A stretch of DNA of 64,000 nt from Chitinophagaceae bacterium UBA1953 (GCA_002336115.1 DDEN01000001.1:62001-126000), one strand, 5' to 3'. Shown: positions 53,062-62,981, counted from the first letter of the stretch. A program made the numbers and translations. Notes: generated by a model not told the origin, from the letters alone.

Positions 53062-54105
53062 ATGCGCATTGAGTCTGATATAAAACTTGGTTTCAAAGAT
53101 GTAATGATTCGCCCCAAGCGTTCAACATTAAATTCAAGATCAGAAGTTTCACTGATAAGAAAATTTCACTTCAAGCATGGGGATAATGACTGGGAAGGCG
53201 TTCCCATCATTGCTGCCAATATGGATACAGTTGGAACGTTTGAAATGGCAAAGGTTTTATCAAAACACCAGGTGATCACTGCCATTCATAAACATTATTC
53301 TGTTGATGAATGGAAACATTTTGTTCAGGCGAATGAAAGTATTTCTGATTATTTATCCGTAAGCACAGGTACAAGTAAGAATGATGCAGAAAAGCTGAAA
53401 CAGGTTATTACTGCCTGCTCTTCACTGCGTTTTATTTGTATTGATGTAGCGAATGGTTACAGCGAACATTTTGTTTCGTATGTACGTAAAACAAGAGAAC
53501 ATTATCCTGATAAAATCATTATTGCCGGTAATGTTGTTACAGGCGAAATGGTGGAAGAGTTATTGCTTTCCGGTGCTGATGTTGTAAAGGTTGGCATTGG
53601 TCCCGGCTCTGTTTGTACAACAAGAGTAAAAACAGGTGTTGGTTATCCGCAGCTTTCTGCAATTATTGAATGTGCTGATGCCGCACATGGTTTGGGGGGA
53701 CAAATTATTTCGGATGGTGGTTGTAAAGTTCCCGGCGATGTGGCCAAGGCATTTGGCGGTGGTGCCGATTTTGTGATGCTTGGTGGAATGCTTGCTGGTC
53801 ATGCAGAAAGCGGAGGCGAGTTAATTGAAGATGAACGTGGCAAAAAGTTTAAACTGTTTTATGGTATGAGTTCTGAAACTGCCATGAACAAATATGCAGG
53901 CGGTGTTGCTGAGTATCGAGCATCAGAAGGGAAGACTATTAAAATGCCGTATCGTGGACATGTAAATGATACAATGCTTGATATACTTGGTGGCATACGT
54001 TCTGCATGTACATATGTTGGAGCCGGTCATCTCAAAGAATTAACCAAGCGCACAACATTTATACGTGTGCAGGAACAGCACAACGAATGGTTTGCTGATG
54101 AATAA
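53062..54105 (+). CDS. guaC: GMP reductase
   Basis: 347 aa, the length of E. coli GuaC. IMPDH/GMPR barrel without CBS domains: LGFKDVMIRPKRSTLNSR at the N-terminus, catalytic C185 in GIGPGSVCTTR, and ISDGGCKVPGDVAKAFGGGADFVMLG. It reduces GMP to IMP with NADPH and ammonia release. A purine enzyme in a run of glycoside hydrolase genes is unexpected; the 11-nt and 20-nt flanking gaps indicate co-transcription. Confidence 0.93.
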   Translation: MRIESDIKLGFKDVMIRPKRSTLNSRSEVSLIRKFHFKHGDNDWEGVPIIAANMDTVGTFEMAKVLSKHQVITAIHKHYSVDEWKHFVQANESISDYLSVSTGTSKNDAEKLKQVITACSSLRFICIDVANGYSEHFVSYVRKTREHYPDKIIIAGNVVTGEMVEELLLSGADVVKVGIGPGSVCTTRVKTGVGYPQLSAIIECADAAHGLGGQIISDGGCKVPGDVAKAFGGGADFVMLGGMLAGHAESGGELIEDERGKKFKLFYGMSSETAMNKYAGGVAEYRASEGKTIKMPYRGHVNDTMLDILGGIRSACTYVGAGHLKELTKRTTFIRVQEQHNEWFADE

Positions 54106-54125
54106 TTTTTTTTAATGCTTAACTG

Positions 54126-55247
54126 ATGAAAAGAAATTTTCAATTGCTTGTGTTGATGTTTTGTTGTGTGAACAGTTTTGCACAGCAACAAGTAAAACTT
54201 ATTGACAGAAAAGCAACTGCTGAAACAAAACATCTTTATGCAAACCTGCACAAACTTTCAGCGAACTCTATTTTATTCGGGCATCAACATGCAACAGAAT
54301 ATGGTCATGGCTGGAATGGCGATGAAAACAGGAGTGATGTAAAATCAGTAACCGGTTCACATCCTGCAGTTATTGGTGTTGATTTCAGCAATTTAAGCGG
54401 AGTATCGGATGAACAACTTGAAACGAACAAAAATCACCTGCATAAAATTATTACCGACACTTACAATCGTGGCGGCGTTGTAACTGCAGCCTGGCATTTT
54501 ATCAATCCTGTTTCAGCAGGAGGATTTTATTGGGTTGATTCTGTTTCAAAGCCTGCCGTGAAATATATTATTCCCGGTGGTTCTTATTATGAACAGTATA
54601 AAAAGATTTTGCAAAACATTGCATCACTTGCATTGTCGTTAAAAGGAAATGATGGAAAACTTGTTCCTGTAATTTTCCGTCCTTATCATGAACTGGATGG
54701 TTATTGGTTCTGGTGGGGAAAAAATTATTGTACAGTTGATGAGTTTAAATCGCTGTGGCAGTTTACTGTTTCTTATTTGAGAGATACATTGCAGGTGCAT
54801 AATTTCATTTATACATTTTCACCCGATTGTACTTTTAACAGTGAGGCTGAATATGCAGAACGTTATCCCGGTAATAATTGGGTTGATATGGTTGGCATTG
54901 ATGACTATGCAGATTTTGGAAGATATGGCCGTTACAATCTTGATTCAGCTTTTGAACGTTTGAAGATTGTTTCAAACTTTGCAAAGAAAAATCATAAGCT
55001 TGCTGCTTTAACTGAAACAGGTCTTGAATCAATCCCGCTAGCTGATTGGTGGACGAATAAATTACTTGCAACATTGCAGCGGACCAATCTCCAGCTTTGT
55101 TATGTATTGGTTTGGCGAAATGATAGTCAAAGTCCTACGCATTATTATGCACCATTTCCGGGACAGACTTCAGAAAAAGATTTCCTGAAATTTTTCAATC
55201 ATCCCTATACATTATTTGAAACTGATTTAAAAAATATATACAAATGA
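54126..55247 (+). CDS. GH26 endo-beta-1,4-mannanase, second copy
   Basis: 373 aa. Signal peptide ending near SFAQQ. LFGHQHATEYG, then acid/base E189 in RPYHELDGYWFWWG and nucleophile E297 in AALTETGLE. It differs substantially from the GH26 at 33.1 kb, so a different location or product size is likely (inference). It has no lipobox. It overlaps the GH5 gene by 4 nt. Confidence 0.92.
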   Translation: MKRNFQLLVLMFCCVNSFAQQQVKLIDRKATAETKHLYANLHKLSANSILFGHQHATEYGHGWNGDENRSDVKSVTGSHPAVIGVDFSNLSGVSDEQLETNKNHLHKIITDTYNRGGVVTAAWHFINPVSAGGFYWVDSVSKPAVKYIIPGGSYYEQYKKILQNIASLALSLKGNDGKLVPVIFRPYHELDGYWFWWGKNYCTVDEFKSLWQFTVSYLRDTLQVHNFIYTFSPDCTFNSEAEYAERYPGNNWVDMVGIDDYADFGRYGRYNLDSAFERLKIVSNFAKKNHKLAALTETGLESIPLADWWTNKLLATLQRTNLQLCYVLVWRNDSQSPTHYYAPFPGQTSEKDFLKFFNHPYTLFETDLKNIYK

Positions 55248-56200
55248 AAAATTTAATCAGTCTTTGTATTCTTCTTACGATTAGTATTTGTTTACATGCT
55301 CAACCTGTAACTAAGCATGGCGCATTAAAAGTAGAAGGCGTGAAGTTGGTTGATGTAAAGAATCAACCTGTTGCTTTGCATGGAATGAGTTTTGGCTGGC
55401 ATAATTTATGGCCGAGATTTTATAACAAAGGTGCAGTACATGAACTGGTAACAAAATGGAATTGCTCTGTTATTCGTGCATCAATGGGCATTGAACTAAA
55501 TGACAGTGGCTATTTAAAAAGTCCGGAAGAATCGGTACGGTTAATGAAAAATGTAATTGATGCCTGCATTAAAGAAGGCGTGTATGTGATTATCGACTGG
55601 CATGATCATAATATTCACCAGGAAAAAGCAGTTGAGTTTTTCTCCATGATGTCGAAGAAGTATGGAAAATATCCCAACGTGATTTATGAAGTATATAATG
55701 AACCTGATTATGAAACATGGGCTGAAGTAAAAGCTTATTCAGAAGCAGTAATCAAAGCCATCAGGGTAAATGATCCTGATAATATTATTCTTGTTGGTTG
55801 CCCCAAATGGGACCAGGATGTTCATTTACCTGCAGCAGATCCCATCAAAGGATTTTCAAACCTTATGTACACTATGCACTTTTATGCCGGCACACACAAG
55901 CAATGGCTGCGTGACCGTACAGATGAAGCAATGAAAAATGGTCTACCCATTTTTGTTTCTGAATGTGCAGGCATGGAAGCTTCGGGTGATGGGCCAATTG
56001 ATTACAACGAGTGGAAGGCATTTGTTGACTGGATGGATGCACAAGGTCTTAGCTGGATTGCATGGTCGGTATCAGATAAAAAGGAAACCTGTTCTGTATT
56101 AGAGCCTGCTGCTAAATCAACCGGGAAGTGGGAGGAAGGCATAATTAAGGAATGGGGTAAAACAGCAAGAATGTATTTAAAAAAATATATGAGTAAATAA
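55244..56200 (+). CDS. GH5 endo-beta-1,4-glucanase/mannanase type (subfamily 2-like)
   Basis: 318 aa. Signal peptide ending near LHAQP. GH5_2-like marks: GMSFGWHNLWPRFY, IRASMGIE, VIIDWHDHN, acid/base E153 in YEVYNEPDY, nucleophile E240 in FVSECAGM, and SWIAWSVSDK. Subfamily 2 members are mostly endoglucanases, so glucomannan or xyloglucan backbone cleavage is plausible; mannanase activity cannot be excluded. It is translationally coupled to the second GH26. Confidence 0.9.
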   Translation: MKNLISLCILLTISICLHAQPVTKHGALKVEGVKLVDVKNQPVALHGMSFGWHNLWPRFYNKGAVHELVTKWNCSVIRASMGIELNDSGYLKSPEESVRLMKNVIDACIKEGVYVIIDWHDHNIHQEKAVEFFSMMSKKYGKYPNVIYEVYNEPDYETWAEVKAYSEAVIKAIRVNDPDNIILVGCPKWDQDVHLPAADPIKGFSNLMYTMHFYAGTHKQWLRDRTDEAMKNGLPIFVSECAGMEASGDGPIDYNEWKAFVDWMDAQGLSWIAWSVSDKKETCSVLEPAAKSTGKWEEGIIKEWGKTARMYLKKYMSK

Positions 56201-56249
56201 AAGAAAGCAGTTCATCTCAGAAGTTTTAATTTGCTTAAAAATAATAGTA

Positions 56250-57287
56250 ATGGCAACGGTAAATTTAATTCATAAGATTAATTATAAAGATCAGGCAGTT
56301 GAAGTTTACGAATTAAAATCAGATAATGGCACAACAGCAGTTATTACAAATTACGGATGTATTATTATGAAGCTGATTGTAAATGATAAAAATGGAGAAG
56401 CAAGAGATGTGGTGCTTGGTTTCGATCATGTACAAGATTACTGGAGTGATGAATATTTGAAAAACTATCCCTATTTCGGGGCTGTTGTTGGTCGTTATGC
56501 CAACCGCATAAAAGGAGCAGCTTTTTCTTTAAATGGTCACTCAATAAGTGTTACAGCCAATGACGGAAGTAATATTTTGCATGGTGGTAAAGAAGGTTTT
56601 GATAAGAAAGTATGGAAAGTACTCAAAACTGATACAGTGCCTTCTGCATCAGTTATTTTGCAATATATCAGTGCAGATGGAGAAGAAGGCTTTCCAGGTG
56701 AACTGGCTACCACAGTTACTTTCAGCGTATTAGATAATGAACTGGTTTATGAAATTGATGCTGTAACAAACAAGACAACTGTTGTTAATTTTGCACATCA
56801 TGGTTATTTTAATCTTGATAAACAGCATGAATCAGTAGGTGAGCAGAAAATTAAAATTTATGCTGATTACTGGCTTGAACAATGGGAAGATTTCTGTGCC
56901 ACTGGTAAGCTTATTCCAACCTTAAACTCCGGTTATGATTTCAGTCAATGGAAAACTGTACAGCAGCAATGGAATAAAGATGAAGGGTATGACCAGTCGT
57001 TTTTAATTAACCGTGACAGTAGCAATTTAACTCTTGCTGCTGAAGCAAAAAGCAGCGATGAAGCATTGCACATGAAAGTGTACACAACAGAGCCTGTAGT
57101 GCATTTATATACAGGCAAATGGATTCCATCTGTTAAAGGAAAAAAGGGAGAGCAATACCAAGGGTATTGTGCTTTTTGTTTTGAAACACAGCATCATCCA
57201 AATGCAATTAATGTTCCTGAATTTCCTTCAACTATCTTAAATCCCGGTGAAAAATACAGTCAGGTGAATAAATATAAATTTGGCTGA
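56250..57287 (+). CDS. galM: Aldose 1-epimerase
   Basis: 345 aa, no signal peptide. Mutarotase marks: VVGRYANRIKGA (about 79-90), NDGSNILHGGKEGFDKKVW, the catalytic-type histidine in NFAHHGYFNL, and a C-terminal CFETQHHPNAINVPEFPS with the glutamate region. It interconverts alpha and beta anomers of galactose and related hexoses released by the enzymes of the locus, before phosphorylation. Confidence 0.92.
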   Translation: MATVNLIHKINYKDQAVEVYELKSDNGTTAVITNYGCIIMKLIVNDKNGEARDVVLGFDHVQDYWSDEYLKNYPYFGAVVGRYANRIKGAAFSLNGHSISVTANDGSNILHGGKEGFDKKVWKVLKTDTVPSASVILQYISADGEEGFPGELATTVTFSVLDNELVYEIDAVTNKTTVVNFAHHGYFNLDKQHESVGEQKIKIYADYWLEQWEDFCATGKLIPTLNSGYDFSQWKTVQQQWNKDEGYDQSFLINRDSSNLTLAAEAKSSDEALHMKVYTTEPVVHLYTGKWIPSVKGKKGEQYQGYCAFCFETQHHPNAINVPEFPSTILNPGEKYSQVNKYKFG

Positions 57288-57430
57288 TTTTTTGTTTAAG
57301 CGATGTTATTTGTTTTGTAGAGTTGCGGAGTGCTATCATCGATAACTTATTCGCTTGTTATACATCGGTCAGATGTTGCCCATTTTAAAATATTTATTCA
57401 TGTTATTCTGAAAAAATGTAAGTAGTAATT

Positions 57431-58867
57431 ATGAATAAAATTTTATTATTCCTTCTTTTCACTTCTTTAAAAGTGTATTCGCAGGAAAAAGAGTATTTCC
57501 CGGATCCCGATACAGCCATTCAGCATCGTATAGAAGAGTGGAAAGATCTGAAATTTGGTTTGCTGATGCATTGGGGTGCATACAGCCAATGGGGAATTGT
57601 TGAGAGCTGGAGTTTATGCCCTGAAGATGTAGGGTGGGCTACTGGTGCACGGATTGCAAAAGATTCTGTAAGCAGCTATTTTACATATAAAAAAAAGTAT
57701 GAAGACCTTAAAAACACATTTAACCCTGTAAAATTTAATCCATCAGGTTGGGCCAAAGCTGCAAAAGATGCAGGAATGAAATATGTTGTGTTCACAACAA
57801 AGCATCATGATGGATTTTGTATGTTTGATACAAAAACAACGGACTACAAAATTACAGACCCGTCTTGCCCTTTTTCTTCAAATCCAAAAAGCAATATAAC
57901 AAAAGAAATTTTTAATGCTTTCCGTAATGAGAATATGTGGATTGGCGCTTATTTTTCAAAGCCCGACTGGCACAGCAATTATTACTGGTGGGATCGTTTT
58001 CCTCCCGTTGACCGAAACGTAAATTATCCTGTAAAACACCATCCACAGCAATGGAAAAAGTTTGTTGATTATACCTATACACAGATTAATGAATTAATGA
58101 GTAACTATGGGAGAGTGGATATACTTTGGCTTGATGGGGGTTGGGTTCGTAAGAAAACAGAAGAAGAGGAAAGAAAAGATGTTGCATATGAGTTTAAAGA
58201 AAATCATTTTAATGTAAATGCCATAAGTCAGGATCTGGATATGCCCAGGCTTGCAAAAATGGCAAGGATGAAACAGCCTAAACTGATTGTTGTTGACAGG
58301 GCTGTTCCTAGCGAACAGCAAAACTATCTTACACCCGAGCAGCAAATTCCTGCCGGTGGTCTTTCTTACCCTTGGGAAACCTGTATGACAATGGGCACCA
58401 GTTGGAGTTACGTGCCTGGTGATATTTATAAACCTGCTGATGAAATTGTAAAGAAGCTGGTAGATATTGTAAGTAAAGGCGGAAATTATTTACTCAACAT
58501 TGGTCCTTCACCGGAGGGCGAGTTTGATGCTGTTGCTTATCAGCGTTTGAAAGAAATTGGTTTATGGATGAAAGTAAACAGTGAAGCTATTTATTACAGC
58601 CGCATGTACAAAGTATTTGGCGAAGGTGAAAACGTAAGATTTACACAAAGCAAAGATGGTCATACCAAATATGTTTTCCTGTTTGATTTTCCAACTGCAA
58701 AAGTTATTTTAAAAGAACTTCAGTTGAATAAAAATGCGAAAATAACCATGCTTGGCAGTACACAAAAACTGAAATGGACACCTGCACATGATGCAACTGA
58801 AATTACAGTTCCGGCAAGCCTGAAAGGTATTACAAGTTATGTGTGGGTTTTACGGATTATTGATTAA
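57431..58867 (+). CDS. GH29 alpha-L-fucosidase
   Basis: 478 aa. Signal peptide ending near VYSQE. GH29 marks: FGLLMHWGAYSQWG, YVVFTTKHHDGFCMFDT, nucleophile D235 in VDILWLDGGW, and TMGTSWSYVPGD, with a C-terminal beta-sandwich. It removes alpha-linked fucose, as on xyloglucan side chains or plant N-glycans, both outside a plain galactomannan. A 143-bp gap upstream could hold an internal promoter. Confidence 0.9.
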   Translation: MNKILLFLLFTSLKVYSQEKEYFPDPDTAIQHRIEEWKDLKFGLLMHWGAYSQWGIVESWSLCPEDVGWATGARIAKDSVSSYFTYKKKYEDLKNTFNPVKFNPSGWAKAAKDAGMKYVVFTTKHHDGFCMFDTKTTDYKITDPSCPFSSNPKSNITKEIFNAFRNENMWIGAYFSKPDWHSNYYWWDRFPPVDRNVNYPVKHHPQQWKKFVDYTYTQINELMSNYGRVDILWLDGGWVRKKTEEEERKDVAYEFKENHFNVNAISQDLDMPRLAKMARMKQPKLIVVDRAVPSEQQNYLTPEQQIPAGGLSYPWETCMTMGTSWSYVPGDIYKPADEIVKKLVDIVSKGGNYLLNIGPSPEGEFDAVAYQRLKEIGLWMKVNSEAIYYSRMYKVFGEGENVRFTQSKDGHTKYVFLFDFPTAKVILKELQLNKNAKITMLGSTQKLKWTPAHDATEITVPASLKGITSYVWVLRIID

Positions 58868-58879
58868 GAATTATTGATT

Positions 58880-60883
58880 ATGGATAAAGCAAAGAAAGAT
58901 ATCTGTCTGCTTCTCTTTTTACTGGTGAGCAGTAATTTATTGTTTGGTCAGGTTGAAACAGGTAAATTATTGATTAATAAAAACTGGCAGTTTAACCAAC
59001 AGGGAACAGCAAAATGGTATCCGGCAAAAGTGCCCGGTACCGTACATACTGATTTGCTGAATAACAAATTAATTCCCGATCCTTATTACAGGGATAATGA
59101 AGTAAAACTGAAATGGATTGAAAAACTCGACTGGAATTATAAAACGAGTTTTACAGTAGCCCCATCAATATTTAATAAGAAGAGTGTTGAACTGGTGTTT
59201 GATGGGTTGGATACGTATGCTGATGTTTATCTTAATGGTCAGCTAATTTTATCGGCCAACAATATGTTCCGTCAATGGAAAGTGGATGTAAAGCATTTAC
59301 TGAAAGCAAACAATCAGCTCATGATTCATTTTGCATCGGCAAAAAACAAGGTTGATTCATTTGCAAAAGCTGAATTGCCATTGGTGATTCCTGATAATCC
59401 GAGAGCGTATGCCCGCAAAGCACAATATCATTTTGGTTGGGATTGGGGCCCGATTTTTATTACATCCGGCATCTGGAAAAATATCTATATCGAATCGTTT
59501 GATCAGAAACCGGTTGAAAAAAAATATGTGCCACCAATCAATGTTGAACTTGTTCAGGATGCAGATAAGGATGGCAAAACATTTTATTTTAAAATTAACG
59601 GAAAGCCCGTTTACATGAAAGGTGCAAACTACATTCCGAGCGATATGTTTGTTACCCGTTTAAATAAAAATGATTACAGGAAGGTGTTACATCTGGCTAA
59701 AGATGCTAACATGAATATGCTGCGTGTATGGGGTGGTGGTATTTATGAAGATGATGCGTTTTATGATTTGTGTGATGAAATGGGGATTTACATCTGGCAG
59801 GATTTTATGTTTGCCGGTGCAATGGTTCCATGTGATGATACATTCTTTAATAATGTTCGTGAAGAAATTAAATATCAGATCAAACGTTTACGCCATCATA
59901 AATGTATTGTATTGTGGAGTGGTAATAATGAAATTGATGAAGCATGGTTTAACTGGGGCTGGCAGAAACAATTTAACTTGCATAGGCAGGACTCTGTGAA
60001 AATGTGGAACGATTATACACGTTTGTTCCGTGATAGTATTGCTGCATGGGTAAAAGAATGTGATGGAAGCAGGCCCTACGTTAGTACATCGCCGATGCAT
60101 GGCTGGGGGCATAAAGAAAGTATAACAGAGGGCGACAGCCATTACTGGGGTTTCTGGTGGGGAATGCAGGATGTGGATGTGTTTGAACAAAAGACGGGTC
60201 GTTTTGTAAGTGAATACGGAATGCAGGCCATGCCGAATTATGCAAGTATTGAAAATTTCACATTACCTGATGAACGTTATCAGTTTTCAGATGTGGTACG
60301 ACTGCATCAGAAAGCAGGAAATGGTTTTGGAAAACTGCTTGTTTACCTGCACAACAATTTCCTTGATTCAAATAAAGTAAAACAACTTTCACTGGAAGAT
60401 TATACCTATCTAACACAATGTTTGCAGTACTACGGATTTAAAAATGCAATTGCAATACACAGAAGTAAAGCGCCTTATAACATGGGCACTTTATTATGGC
60501 AGTTGAATGATTGCTGGCCTGTTGCAAGCTGGAGTATTACTGATTATACACGTCAGCCAAAAGCTGCATGGTTTGCAGTACGTGATGCATACAGGGATGA
60601 TGTGATGCCTGAGCGTGATAAAGTGAAACCTGTTGAATTGAAATTGCAAAAGCCAACAATCACAATAAAAGCTGAAGGTGAAAATATGTTCAGCATTACC
60701 AGCAATGTGGATGCTAAGTACGTGTACCTGTACAAAGCAGGAACTTATTTTGATGTAAGTGATAACTACTTTGATCTGAAAGCAGGCGAAAAGAAAATGC
60801 TGCATTTGAAGAACAGGTATTTCTCTGCAAAAGAAATTCCTTCGATTAAGATAAAGACGCTGTATGATGTGGTGAGTAAGTGA
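58880..60883 (+). CDS. GH2 beta-mannosidase, shortened (lacks both Ig-like linker domains)
   Basis: 667 aa from the ATG at 58880; the TTG at 58874 is less likely. Signal peptide ending near LLFGQ. Jelly-roll domain (about 26-203, with HFGWDWGPIF) runs almost directly into the barrel (about 222 onward), with only some 18 residues where a 100-aa Ig-like domain is normal. Acid/base E351 in WSGNNEIDEAW and nucleophile E445 in VSEYGMQ are intact. A second Ig-like domain of about 100 aa is also missing after the barrel. Bacteroides thetaiotaomicron Man2A is about 860 aa. It should release terminal mannose. Confidence 0.87.
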   Translation: MDKAKKDICLLLFLLVSSNLLFGQVETGKLLINKNWQFNQQGTAKWYPAKVPGTVHTDLLNNKLIPDPYYRDNEVKLKWIEKLDWNYKTSFTVAPSIFNKKSVELVFDGLDTYADVYLNGQLILSANNMFRQWKVDVKHLLKANNQLMIHFASAKNKVDSFAKAELPLVIPDNPRAYARKAQYHFGWDWGPIFITSGIWKNIYIESFDQKPVEKKYVPPINVELVQDADKDGKTFYFKINGKPVYMKGANYIPSDMFVTRLNKNDYRKVLHLAKDANMNMLRVWGGGIYEDDAFYDLCDEMGIYIWQDFMFAGAMVPCDDTFFNNVREEIKYQIKRLRHHKCIVLWSGNNEIDEAWFNWGWQKQFNLHRQDSVKMWNDYTRLFRDSIAAWVKECDGSRPYVSTSPMHGWGHKESITEGDSHYWGFWWGMQDVDVFEQKTGRFVSEYGMQAMPNYASIENFTLPDERYQFSDVVRLHQKAGNGFGKLLVYLHNNFLDSNKVKQLSLEDYTYLTQCLQYYGFKNAIAIHRSKAPYNMGTLLWQLNDCWPVASWSITDYTRQPKAAWFAVRDAYRDDVMPERDKVKPVELKLQKPTITIKAEGENMFSITSNVDAKYVYLYKAGTYFDVSDNYFDLKAGEKKMLHLKNRYFSAKEIPSIKIKTLYDVVSK

Positions 60884-60888
60884 TTGTT

Positions 60889-60963
60889 GTGAATGGTCAA
60901 TGGTGAATTGTGTATAGTGAATTGAGACCCCGTAAGCAGTTGCAAACCCTGATAGTGGTTAGC
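60889..60963. repeat. Degenerate intergenic repeats
   Basis: 60889-60925 is a GTGAAT-rich degenerate short repeat (GTGAAT-GG-TCAAT-GGTGAATT-GTGTATA-GTGAATT). Two 19-bp units, 60926-60944 and 60945-60963, share the pattern RACCCYGWWAGYRGTT with the unit at 50726. Confidence 0.5.
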
Positions 60964-61008
60964 CAGAAAGAAAATACTTTTTATCAATTAAGTTAATAGG
61001 TAATAAAG

Positions 61009-62883
61009 ATGAGTAAAGAGCAAAGCGTACACGAGTGCGACGCAACAATGCTTAATCAACGGACAAAAAGCCGGTTACAAAAAATGCTGATTGCAACTAT
61101 TTTATGCTTTATGCTGTTTCAATCAAATGCACAGGTGAAGCACCGGTTTACATTGGGGAAAACTGATTTTCTGCTGGATGGGAAACCATTTCAGATTATT
61201 AGTGGTGAAATGCACCCTGCTCGTATTCCGCATGAATACTGGAGGCACCGTATCCAAATGGCAAAGGCAATGGGATGTAACACAATTGCAGCGTATGTGT
61301 TCTGGAATTATCATGAAATAAAAGATGGAGTGTTTGATTTTAAAACAGGTAATAAAAACATTGCCGAGTTTATACGTATATGTAAGGAAGAAGGAATGTG
61401 GGTGATGTTGCGTCCTGGTCCGTATGTATGTGCGGAGTGGGATTTTGGCGGATTGTCAACTTCATTGCTGAAAATTCCTGATATCAAAATCCGTTGCATG
61501 GACAGCCGTTACATGAGTGCAGTTACACGTTATGTAAATGCACTGGCCAAAGAAGTTGCTCCGTTGCAATGTTCAAACGGCGGACCAATTGTAATGGTGC
61601 AGGTTGAAAATGAATATGGCAGTTATGCAAACGATAAAGAATATTTAGAAGCGTTACGCAAGTTGTGGATCAAAGGTGGAATCAATGTTCCGTTTTATAC
61701 TGCTGATGGCCCGACTGCATTTATGCTTGAAGCAGGAAACATTGATGGTGCTGCAATTGGTTTAGACAGTGGCGGAAGCGATGGCGATTTTGAACAGGCA
61801 AAAAAGAGAAATGCAAATGTTCCCTCGTTCAGTTCGGAAACTTACCCGGGATGGTTAACACATTGGGGTGAAAAATTTGCAAAGCCTGATACAAACGGAT
61901 TGAAAAAAGAAGTTGAGTATTTATTGAAAAATAAAAAATCTTTTAACTTGTATGTAATTCATGGCGGAACAAACTTTGGATATACTGCAGGTGCAAATGC
62001 ATTTTCACCTACTCAATACCAACCTGATATTACCAGTTATGATTACGATGCACCAATTGATGAGCAAGGTAATGCGACAGCTAAATATTATATGCTGAAG
62101 CGTTTGATTAAGCAATATGTTTCATATAAAATTCCTGAAGTGCCGGCTGCTGTTAAAACGATTGAAGTTCCTGCAGTTGAAATGAAACGTACACATTCAA
62201 TTTGGGATTACAGTTTGCCTTCTATTAAAACGCCTCAGCCGCAACCAATGGAATCATTTGGCCAGAACCAGGGAATGGTTGTGTACAAAACAATATTGAT
62301 TGGTCATAAAAGCGGTAAGTTGAAAATTTGGGAACCGCATGATTATGCATTGGTGTATTTAAACGGAGAGTTTATTGATACAGTTTATCGTGATGGCGGC
62401 AACTGGGAAGTAACATTACCAAAAACAACCGTTGCAAATCCTGTACTTGAAATTGTGGTGGAAGGAATGGGGCATATCAACTTTGCACAGTTTATGATCG
62501 ACAGGAAAGGAATTACCGACAGGGTTACATTAAATGGTATGACATTGATGAACTGGCAAACAACTTTGTTGCCGATGGATGAAGCATTCATGAACAAAGT
62601 ACAACCATCATCTGCAAAAACTTCTGTTGATAAACTTTGCAATTTCTATAAAGGAAATTTCACTTTGAATGAAACAGGCGATACTTATTTTGATCTCAGC
62701 AATTACACAAAAGGTGTTGTATTTGTAAATGGACACAACCTTGGTCGCTTCTGGTACATTGGTCCGCAGAAACGTTTGTATTGTCCTGCTTCATGGTTAA
62801 AAAAAGGAAACAACGAAATTGTGGTGTTTGATTTCTTTAAAAAAGAACCTGCTGTTGTTGTTTCAAAACGTTCGATTGAATAA
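61009..62883 (+). CDS. GH35 beta-galactosidase
   Basis: 624 aa from the ATG at 61009; an ATG at 61084 would start right at the hydrophobic signal (MLIATILCFMLFQSNAQ) and drop a 25-aa polar extension. GH35 marks: ISGEMHPARIPHEYW, RPGPYVCAEWDFGGL, acid/base E202 in VQVENEYGSY, nucleophile E277 in SSETYPGW, and HGGTNFGYTAGAN. C-terminal jelly rolls carry GHNLGRFWYIGPQ. It removes beta-linked galactose, for example from xyloglucan or N-glycan antennae. Confidence 0.92.
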   Translation: MSKEQSVHECDATMLNQRTKSRLQKMLIATILCFMLFQSNAQVKHRFTLGKTDFLLDGKPFQIISGEMHPARIPHEYWRHRIQMAKAMGCNTIAAYVFWNYHEIKDGVFDFKTGNKNIAEFIRICKEEGMWVMLRPGPYVCAEWDFGGLSTSLLKIPDIKIRCMDSRYMSAVTRYVNALAKEVAPLQCSNGGPIVMVQVENEYGSYANDKEYLEALRKLWIKGGINVPFYTADGPTAFMLEAGNIDGAAIGLDSGGSDGDFEQAKKRNANVPSFSSETYPGWLTHWGEKFAKPDTNGLKKEVEYLLKNKKSFNLYVIHGGTNFGYTAGANAFSPTQYQPDITSYDYDAPIDEQGNATAKYYMLKRLIKQYVSYKIPEVPAAVKTIEVPAVEMKRTHSIWDYSLPSIKTPQPQPMESFGQNQGMVVYKTILIGHKSGKLKIWEPHDYALVYLNGEFIDTVYRDGGNWEVTLPKTTVANPVLEIVVEGMGHINFAQFMIDRKGITDRVTLNGMTLMNWQTTLLPMDEAFMNKVQPSSAKTSVDKLCNFYKGNFTLNETGDTYFDLSNYTKGVVFVNGHNLGRFWYIGPQKRLYCPASWLKKGNNEIVVFDFFKKEPAVVVSKRSIE

Positions 62884-62981
62884 CAGTTAAATAAGTGAGG
62901 TTTTGTTTTAGAAATAAAGATTGAGTTTGCCTTAACAACAAGAAACATTTAGCAATATTATTTTATAAATATTACCCAGGT

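Noticed and set aside
58880..60883. Beta-mannosidase as a pseudogene
   Set aside because: The frame is intact, catalytic residues are present, and the missing pieces match whole domains.
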